64,000 nt of DNA from Breznakia pachnodae (GTDB lineage: Bacteria; Bacillota_I; Bacilli_A; Erysipelotrichales; Erysipelotrichaceae). The notes beneath the pieces are model-generated. The model made no database searches, had not been told where the DNA came from, and saw only the letters and a program-made list of their open reading frames with translations. A program made the position numbers and the translations under genes. The stretch spans positions 310,001 to 374,000 of the forward strand of contig NZ_JAUSUR010000003.1 in NCBI RefSeq assembly GCF_030814225.1, read 5' to 3'. Position 1 is the first letter of the stretch. The number at the start of each line of letters is the position of its first letter. Positions 59,901 through 64,000 of the stretch are shown here, piece by piece.

Positions 59901-60522
59901 AGCATCATTTAGTGGTGTGAATCGATATGACAGTGATGGTAAGGAACTGTACTATACAATTAAAGAGGTTGATGTTGAAGGATATACTGGTGAATTTGTA
60001 TTAGATGAAGATGTATTTACACTTACAAATACGCTAATTCCTGGAGATGTTGAATTACAGAAAGTGAGTGATAAGGAAGATGCCAGTCTGGAAGGCGCAC
60101 AATTTGAATTGTACGATGCGAAAGATAATGTCATCGGAGAATACACTACAGATAAGAATGGATTGATTCAAGTAGATGAATTGACTCCTGGTAGCTACTA
60201 CTTTGTAGAAACGAAAGCACTAGAAAGCCATGTTCTCGATGAAACTCCAGTTGAATTTGTGATTGAATTCAACCCACAAGAAACAGTTAACGTTTCTATG
60301 CTGAATACATATAAAGCACCTGTAGTGGATCCAGAGGAACCGAAAGAGCCGGAGGAAGAAGATACATCCAAACCAAATAAGAAACCAGAAAGTAATGATA
60401 AAGAAACTGTGAAAGACACGGTGAAAACTGGAGATGATACAAATCTGACATATCTAGTAGTTATGTTTGGAGTATCTTTATCATTAATCGTTGGTTTAAA
60501 GAAATACAAAAAAACACATTAA
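53932..60522 (+). CDS. Giant sortase-anchored surface adhesin with DUF11-, Cna_B- and SpaA-like domains
   Basis: The 2196-residue protein has a signal peptide (residues 1-33, RRFLVALICGFLLLGVY). About 1850 residues of beta-sandwich repeats follow, of the DUF11 type (YTVAVSNLRI ... DTLPENMEYVDGS; YNVNIYNYGAKSLPIDKVIDILP; YTMRLESVQGSATMKDIVFVDRLP). A Cna_B-like domain spans about 1935-2035, and a SpaA-type domain about 2037-2120 (GDVELQKVSDKEDASLEGAQFELYD). A Pro/Glu/Lys linker, a TVKTGDD sorting signal at 2163-2169, a membrane segment and the KKYKKTH tail end it. Such proteins form intramolecular isopeptide bonds and mediate adhesion. TCGGAGGGC precedes the ATG. Confidence 0.9.
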   Translation: MKRLKKLLNTTGRRFLVALICGFLLLGVYQAGNNHISGEETITQSDDVVQQEQPQARDNQYLDSYLIRYTGIRFGGVENKTGAPITIQSGASISASVAFTLNTEDGTTTSSGIVEKGRIAFRFKIPSYVTIGTNTGIIDYREGSENDPNGVYDNGDYRYYWGFLSEDLVVGSGSTASVSLTPYLNGVTDDETTVAIEVEAFDFYNNQLKQVGVIDSSNETALKNTIIANTDQFSWKSATVTPSYTTSSNGPSNAMLNDLTFTLAASSATTSTTTGVGYAKQITYESTFQLPVDGDGNPYIEISKANFFDVNGTQLSDSEISIDTENNTFTVRHIVVNPDESKEFMDTGWKFVIKGATIDKTNTDLQDVEANKSKTFSITAVGGSHQIDPAVKMDVTVANPYVIGQNTMNAVVITYTVPKVQVGDESYKEPIKYISKINQSSQINGTDDGGKPYKVMPGDLITYQLAAEHIKNIQSTDDMNGGIIEKISYKEVESTNFDINQLIPQQINAGTWTNFTTGKITITIEYNDGLPTDTLEITPATASGSREIKIDDTKRSKVKSFEIKYEDVNSGFQIDTGPLVTYLVKDQKDIRKNGMVISNSVESTYKNTSSQEINKTKTSNVVDVIYNSISMSDEGIYEHNKTGLNLGGATTRTFPVENDVLLFVIELKNTEGTPLKIDEVADIYTNQYLAPYNGDTTTVGGANPIDGRYINASNMMNLTYWESDPLVNGNNPVTNNGVSVSAEGSDELSIKFTNDVVIPAGETYYLTYTMSATSNIHTNATIGNTFQSFYEDNLVGEGAFYWGPQTSGTGFTSLKNHYNVTGPDGLIDAVKPYAGDVIVYKATINNITDTDWGPGMSVTDTFSNNLTPWSTDQGFNTTGTYGKKLNLNTTMNLGVAVDESTGATVGTITATVTGNNEFKIDLGNTKIESGGKLVLYYTMKVTDDVKAGDKLVNTYTVYSDDDSQLTRGQDIWEVNAQQNYEGIVSLTKGAAEQASNNEKHSSDRLRDSDIIEYTVAVSNLRIRNDDGVTFQTIQDTLPENMEYVDGSLKIKFQLLERKYDKNNENNPDTEIVKTEQLDLPDDAKDYTVSNSNGVLKVAFDNPVVLNDRYYTNDYEHINEYQYVITYKLKVNTDDIPETTRLKEQTNTVKVFYQNEMTKIKSLNGTLAADTSNEDGNSTTQTSHKGSAKVTLLNDNYVYGGIEKNSLVDIEGKATGTNIANANVNVDMKTNRIYNVNIYNYGAKSLPIDKVIDILPQYETIVDGSMILIEDPNDPTTTKELSFTTEKVIIDGVNYQMITMDEDFEVASNGAANAYYQIRYETTIDRTSVKNVLTETQTNSISGLKNQVSFYLQKSDGKEAKMIITDNKGKIMDDAGSEVKDNWDNNDETTKRYQADYAVIDSANYISPLIDIKGQTVTKAMSSNVETYKDYSTTTPVEPAEMVAWTIRIGNGNQTDTQTIKAGSKVYVVLPDGLDYQGFGQDASGNESVPGYLDEDSFSKVTDAYGNTVLSWQVNKTYDKNKNDLFRIRTKTKAFTYTTYSVKGYFVPLQDADQEFYDQQLMSSTEYKTTYMYSIANEFELLSKVDPSYTSKTHYVSDSTYMDVYGELGVAAMLTETDTVGGTKVTTRDDDRVMDVADKTDTVRYTMRLESVQGSATMKDIVFVDRLPSVDDTRNLGLKSRGSEANARLVGDGSFVVRYKANGTAAVTTLDDTQYRVEYFFGSVNEQFYGDDYKDVIVSDRWLDKNQIASDGLDYINATAIRVVITDDAVEVKGLGNIEVDYDVKLHEYYIGGRQVINTFGYRTVVGADTELIAEVLPVAYKTEILKDRVQIKKYLNDSSETPEDTSFEVRLTGRNTSTDEIEYDEIHTVTADTQDGDRWTGDTWVYELPFGLEYSIEEVQNPNFKTPVYAKPDISVSSDGTTEWIFKLTNERDPRILEAEKIWLDANGEELKDESLMSAVNVELYPADKDGNITGDSIETIVLDEDNNWKASFSGVNRYDSDGKELYYTIKEVDVEGYTGEFVLDEDVFTLTNTLIPGDVELQKVSDKEDASLEGAQFELYDAKDNVIGEYTTDKNGLIQVDELTPGSYYFVETKALESHVLDETPVEFVIEFNPQETVNVSMLNTYKAPVVDPEEPKEPEEEDTSKPNKKPESNDKETVKDTVKTGDDTNLTYLVVMFGVSLSLIVGLKKYKKTH

Positions 60523-60548
60523 AATACAATATAATAAAACACATTGAA

Positions 60549-60592
60549 AATAGCTATAAAGTTTTATGACTTTATAGCTATTTATTATATAT
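60549..60592 (+). terminator. Terminator of the adhesin gene
   Basis: AATAGCTATAAAGT and ACTTTATAGCTATT form a 14-bp perfect stem around TTTATG, with a T-rich tail. Confidence 0.85.
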
Positions 60593-60698
60593 GCTTGAAA
60601 GAAATGCTTCTGCTTTCACTTTTCTGGATAAAATTATGATATTATATTTTTGGTAGATTAACACAATAAAGTAATTAATAATAGAAAGGTAGAATTAT

Positions 60699-61265
60699 AT
60701 GGATGAATTGAATATAGAAAATTTAGATGAATTATATGAGTTCTTACTATATGAGTCAGAATTATCGAAAAGTGAATTAGGTAAACACAAAGCTACAACA
60801 GTAAATTTGATTAATCAGTTTGGTATTAACGAAGACAGCGAACAACTTTTTTCATTATTATGTTTACTGCTAAATAAACAAGAATTAGAGGAAATAGTAA
60901 ATAAAGAATATTTTGATGATAATGAAGAGTTCTTCTATACTCTTCAAACTACATATAAAGAGTTATACATATCGTCAAAGGAAAGTGGTTATGCAAGTAA
61001 AGAATTGTTGAAAGATTTTTTATTAACACTAGCAAATGTATGCGATGTACTAGGTTATGGTGTGCATTTGAATGGTTTGATTACAATCACTAGAGCAAGT
61101 GAAATTGATAATCATGAAGGTATTTCATTAGAGTGGTATCAATCGAATTCAGTGTTTGATGAAGAAGACTTTGGTTACTATGATGGAATTGAAAATAACG
61201 AAAATCATTATAATGAATTATGGAATGAGTTAACTGAAGAGTTGAAACAAGAATTGAAGGCATAG
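60699..61265 (+). CDS. Acidic protein of unknown function
   Basis: I do not recognise a family. The 188-residue protein is strongly acidic, with many Glu, Asp and Asn and few basic residues. It appears all-helical in its first 120 residues, then has the sequence GYGVHLNGLITITRASEID before an acidic C-terminus. There is no signal peptide or membrane segment. AAAGGTAG precedes the ATG. It stands alone between the adhesin terminator and the zinc-ribbon gene, with its own short untranslated flanks. Confidence 0.6.
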   Translation: MDELNIENLDELYEFLLYESELSKSELGKHKATTVNLINQFGINEDSEQLFSLLCLLLNKQELEEIVNKEYFDDNEEFFYTLQTTYKELYISSKESGYASKELLKDFLLTLANVCDVLGYGVHLNGLITITRASEIDNHEGISLEWYQSNSVFDEEDFGYYDGIENNENHYNELWNELTEELKQELKA

Positions 61266-61408
61266 AAATAAATAGATAATGCTAATTAGTTAAGCAATAC
61301 AAATAATTAGGGGAAACAAGATTAATTATTTAATAATGGCTACTGATTAAAAATGGTTTGTTCGAATGAACGTAAGTATAACCGTGAGAAAAAATAAGGA
61401 GGGAATTT

Positions 61409-62482
61409 ATGTCAACATTAGTTTTTGCTTGTCCAGGTTGTGGGTCAAACATTAAACATGAAGATGATGGTAAGGATTATACATGTCCATACTGTAAGAG
61501 GGTATTAACGTTTGATGAAATTAAAAGGTTAAGTGAAGATAAAATAAACGCCAATAAGGAAAAGGCGATTAGTGATTTAGAAAAGGAAATGAGTAATACA
61601 AGTGTCATTTATACTTGTAAGAATTGTGGTGCTGAGATTACAACAAATGAAAATACAGCAGCTACGTTTTGTTTGTATTGTCATTCATCAAATGTTATTC
61701 AATCAAGACTAGTTGAAGTATATACACCAGATAAAATTATTCCATTTAAAATTAATGAACAAGATGCAAAAGAAGCATTTAATAAATGGACCAGTACAAT
61801 TAAGTTTTTACCTGATGATTTTGTTAGTGAAGATCATATTGATAAAATAAGAGGACTGTATGCGCCATTCTGGTTGTTTGATATAAATGCTGATTTTGAA
61901 TTGCATGCAAGGGTAAGCGAGATAACAACAAGAACGACTGGTAATTATCGTTATCGTAAAGAAAGTATTTATGAAATAAATCAGGCAGGTAATATGTTAT
62001 ATGAAACAGTTCCAGTAGATGCATCATTGGCTCTAGAAGATGAAACGATGGCATTGCTAGAACCATATGACTATAATGAATTGGTTGATTTTGAAGTTGC
62101 TTATTTGATTGGTAATTATGCGGAGAAGTATGATGAAAATCAAGATGATTTGTATAAAGGGATTGAACCGGATTTATATAGTAATGTAAATATAAGAATG
62201 AAAGGTTCAGTAAATAAATATAGTAATGTTAGAATCAATAAAGAAGAAAGTAAAATTAATGTAGATGATGCTAAGTATGCATTTTTCCCAGTTTGGTTTT
62301 TAAATTATCATTATGAAAATAAAGACTATAAATTTACGATTAATGGGCAGACGGGAAAAGTTGTAGGTGAATTTCCTATTGATAAAATCAAACAGAGAAA
62401 TTATATGCTGAAGAATACGCTTATCGCCTTTGTTGTATTTGTTGCTATTATTAGTGGATTAGTGTTTGGAGGGATTCTATAA
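61409..62482 (+). CDS. Double zinc-ribbon protein with C-terminal membrane anchor
   Basis: The 357-residue protein has two zinc ribbons at the N-terminus: CPGCG near 9 with CPYCK near 27, and CKNCGAE near 69 with CLYCH near 89. A long soluble domain of about 240 residues (LYAPFWLFDINADFEL, FPVWFLNYHYENKDYKFTINGQTGKVVGE) follows, with one membrane segment at 336-355. Related proteins are uncharacterised membrane-bound zinc-ribbon proteins often found beside TPM-domain genes. Its stop overlaps the ATG of the TPM gene (TAATG), so they are translationally coupled and probably work together. Confidence 0.8.
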   Translation: MSTLVFACPGCGSNIKHEDDGKDYTCPYCKRVLTFDEIKRLSEDKINANKEKAISDLEKEMSNTSVIYTCKNCGAEITTNENTAATFCLYCHSSNVIQSRLVEVYTPDKIIPFKINEQDAKEAFNKWTSTIKFLPDDFVSEDHIDKIRGLYAPFWLFDINADFELHARVSEITTRTTGNYRYRKESIYEINQAGNMLYETVPVDASLALEDETMALLEPYDYNELVDFEVAYLIGNYAEKYDENQDDLYKGIEPDLYSNVNIRMKGSVNKYSNVRINKEESKINVDDAKYAFFPVWFLNYHYENKDYKFTINGQTGKVVGEFPIDKIKQRNYMLKNTLIAFVVFVAIISGLVFGGIL

Positions 62483-63294
62483 TGAAGAAGATAATATTAT
62501 CATTATTGATCCTATTTAGTTTTACGAATATGGTAACTGCAGATGAAACTGCAGTTTATGATGAAGCAAACCTGTTACAGGAAAATCAGATTGTAGAATT
62601 AGAGAATAAGATTTCTTCAATTGAAAATGAATATGGTATCGATATTGTTTTATTAACAATCAATGATGCTGAAGGGAAAAGTGCTCAAGTATATGCAGAG
62701 GATTATTTGGATGCTTTATACTATGATGGTGTGGTAAGCGATGATAGTATGATTTTATTATTGGATATGGATAATCGAGAAATATATGCAAGTTATACAG
62801 GGGAAGCAATTCGATATTTTACGGATAATCGACAAGATGATATTTTAGATGTTATATATGATTATGTTGCAGATGGAAATTATTATGAAATGTTTAATCA
62901 GTATTTATCTGAAGTAGATTACTATTTAGATGCAGGTATTCCTAGTGGACAATATACAGTGTATGAGAAGAATTTTAGTGAGAAGATGATGACGATTGCC
63001 ACATATTCTATTTTTGCATTAATTCTTGCACTGATTATTGGTTTTATATCAATGAAAACAGCAACGAAAAAGGGAAGACATTACTCTAAGGAAGTGCTGG
63101 CAAAAAACAGAGCTCCACTTACAGTAAATTATTTCCGAGATGAGAAGGTATTGGTTGATACAAAGGAAACTAGGACGATAATAAGTACTGGAAGTAGTGG
63201 GAGAAGTGGTGGTTCACGAAGCAGTGGTTCACGAAGTAGTTCACATCGTTCCAGTAGTGGAAGAAGTCATAGTGGAGGAGGTAGACGTTTTTAA
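62482..63294 (+). CDS. TPM-domain protein (YgcG-like), membrane anchored
   Basis: The 270-residue protein has an N-terminal signal sequence (residues 1-20, ending TADE). A TPM domain spans about residues 23-155 (VYDEANLLQENQIVELENKISSIENEYGIDIVLLTIND, DDSMILLLDMDNREIYASYTGEAIRYFTD). A membrane segment lies near 172-192, followed by a cytoplasmic tail rich in Ser, Gly, Arg and His (SGRSGGSRSSGSRSSSHRS to the end GGGRRF). TPM domains are linked to acid phosphatase-like folds and photosystem repair factors; the bacterial role is unclear. It is one translational unit with the zinc-ribbon gene. Confidence 0.88.
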   Translation: MKKIILSLLILFSFTNMVTADETAVYDEANLLQENQIVELENKISSIENEYGIDIVLLTINDAEGKSAQVYAEDYLDALYYDGVVSDDSMILLLDMDNREIYASYTGEAIRYFTDNRQDDILDVIYDYVADGNYYEMFNQYLSEVDYYLDAGIPSGQYTVYEKNFSEKMMTIATYSIFALILALIIGFISMKTATKKGRHYSKEVLAKNRAPLTVNYFRDEKVLVDTKETRTIISTGSSGRSGGSRSSGSRSSSHRSSSGRSHSGGGRRF

Positions 63295-63319
63295 ATGTCT
63301 GCTTCTTTTTTATATAAAA

Positions 63320-63342
63320 AAGAAGAACTAATCGTTCTTCTT
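63320..63342 (-). terminator. Terminator of the aminotransferase gene
   Basis: On the minus strand AAGAAGAAC and GTTCTTCTT pair around GATTA with a T-run after the stem. The gene's stop codon is in the loop. Confidence 0.8.
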
Positions 63343-64000
63343 GCGGTTATCTAGAAATAATTTAATTCGTTCTAAAGCAATTTTGATTTCGTCGATACTA
63401 TATGCATAGGATACACGAATGAATCCTTCTCCAGAATTACCAAATGCAGTTCCGGGTACACAAGCAACTTTCTGGTCCTTTAGTAACTCTTCACAGAATT
63501 CCTCTGAAGTTAATCCAGTAGGACGAATATCTGGAAAGATATAGAAAGCTCCTTTTGGCAGATGGGTTGGTAAACCAAGTTTATTGAATCCATCCACAAT
63601 ATAGTTTCTTCTAGCTTTATATGCATCACGCATCTTGGCTACTTCATGATCACCATTCTTCATTCCTTCTATTGCAGCGTACTGCGACATAATAGGAGCA
63701 CACATGATGGTGTACTGGTGAATCTTGGTAACAGCAGCAACAAGCGTTGCATCACCTAATACGTACCCTAAACGCCAACCAGTCATCGCAAATGCTTTAC
63801 TGCATCCACTGATAATCAACACCTGGTTTTTTATTTCTTCAAAGCATGCCAATGAAGCATGTTTTTCACCATAAATTAAATCAGAATAAATCTCATCACT
63901 AATAACAATTAATTCATGTTCTTTAATAATTGGAACTAACTCAGCGTAATCTTCATGGCTCATTGTCCCACCAGTTGGATTTGAAGGATAGTTTAATAAT
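63328..64000 (-). CDS. Pyridoxal-phosphate aminotransferase class I/II (5' end outside window)
   Basis: The frame continues past the apparent ATG at 63963 to the window edge, reading LLNYPSNPTGGTMSHEDY, so the true start lies outside. Visible motifs are NPTG (substrate carboxylate/PLP region), VISDEIYSDLIY (PLP-binding aspartate and tyrosine), SGCSKAFAMTGWRLGYV (Schiff-base lysine) and GFIRVSYAYS (substrate arginine). About 223 codons of a roughly 390-residue fold-type-I enzyme remain. It could be aspartate, alanine or aromatic specific; the sequence here does not settle it. Confidence 0.93.
   Translation of the reverse strand, partial: LLNYPSNPTGGTMSHEDYAELVPIIKEHELIVISDEIYSDLIYGEKHASLACFEEIKNQVLIISGCSKAFAMTGWRLGYVLGDATLVAAVTKIHQYTIMCAPIMSQYAAIEGMKNGDHEVAKMRDAYKARRNYIVDGFNKLGLPTHLPKGAFYIFPDIRPTGLTSEEFCEELLKDQKVACVPGTAFGNSGEGFIRVSYAYSIDEIKIALERIKLFLDNRKKND

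Noticed and set aside
60418..60440. Canonical LPxTG sorting signal
   Set aside because: The sequence at this position reads TVKTGDD, so the signal is reported as non-canonical.
1..64000. tRNA, rRNA, CRISPR array, insertion sequence or prophage
   Set aside because: Looked for cloverleaf and CCA ends, regular repeats, transposase and phage motifs while reading; none was seen. A tRNAscan or CRISPR scan would be decisive.

Overview
The window is AT-rich and its genes carry strong AGGAGG-type ribosome binding sites. It has a low-GC Firmicutes gene set: rsmG-noc-parA-parB, mnmE, mannose-family PTS, a CRE site, DegV and GrcA-like proteins, and a sortase-anchored surface protein. The layout fits an anaerobic, host-associated member of the Erysipelotrichia or a close relative. 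That placement is inferred from gene content. No rRNA, tRNA, CRISPR array, insertion sequence or prophage was recognised.

Positions 1-17 kb are a sugar-phosphate region. It holds a HAD phosphatase (cut by the window edge), a SIS sugar-phosphate protein, manA, a mannose-family PTS (IIA-IIB-IIC-IID) behind a perfect CRE site, and a transaldolase. A divergent pair of transcription units follows. The minus-strand unit encodes a glycosyltransferase, a pentulose/hexulose-phosphate epimerase and a 6-phospho-3-hexuloisomerase-like SIS protein. The plus-strand unit encodes a cupin isomerase, an unusual 580-residue ManA-like fusion, a GntR regulator, deoC and a RmlD-like reductase. Two tandem nanE genes close the region. 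The 14-bp palindrome AATGTTATAACATT lies at both the manA promoter and the plus-strand operon promoter, which suggests one GntR regulon.

Positions 17-29 kb carry small membrane and zinc-ribbon proteins, an autoregulated XRE membrane protein, YigZ, a bactofilin, three tandem DegV/FakB genes, a minimal glycyl-radical protein, an ECF sigma factor, a PerR-like regulator with rubrerythrin, and a copper locus (copA-csoR). In the copper locus a complete copZ, with its own Shine-Dalgarno sequence, is fused in frame to the end of copA. Two non-coding RNA candidates are seen, at 25.19-25.30 kb and 28.99-29.49 kb.

Positions 29-45 kb hold the chromosome-partition cluster, a phosphatase/nuclease-family membrane protein, four tandem paralogous membrane proteins with TPR-like tails (the least explained genes here), a GNAT-YoaP protein, tandem aldo/keto reductases, an ABC transporter and a FAD oxidoreductase. 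Positions 45-64 kb hold mnmE, tatD, an ammonium transporter fused to its PII regulator behind an attenuator-like leader, an RDD-PHP fusion that has lost its first metal motif, a membrane-anchored NlpC/P60-type hydrolase, a 2196-residue adhesin with a non-canonical sorting signal, a zinc-ribbon/TPM pair and a partial aminotransferase.

All functional calls come from reading motifs and gene order without database searches. Promoters, operators and RNA genes are predictions from sequence pattern alone.
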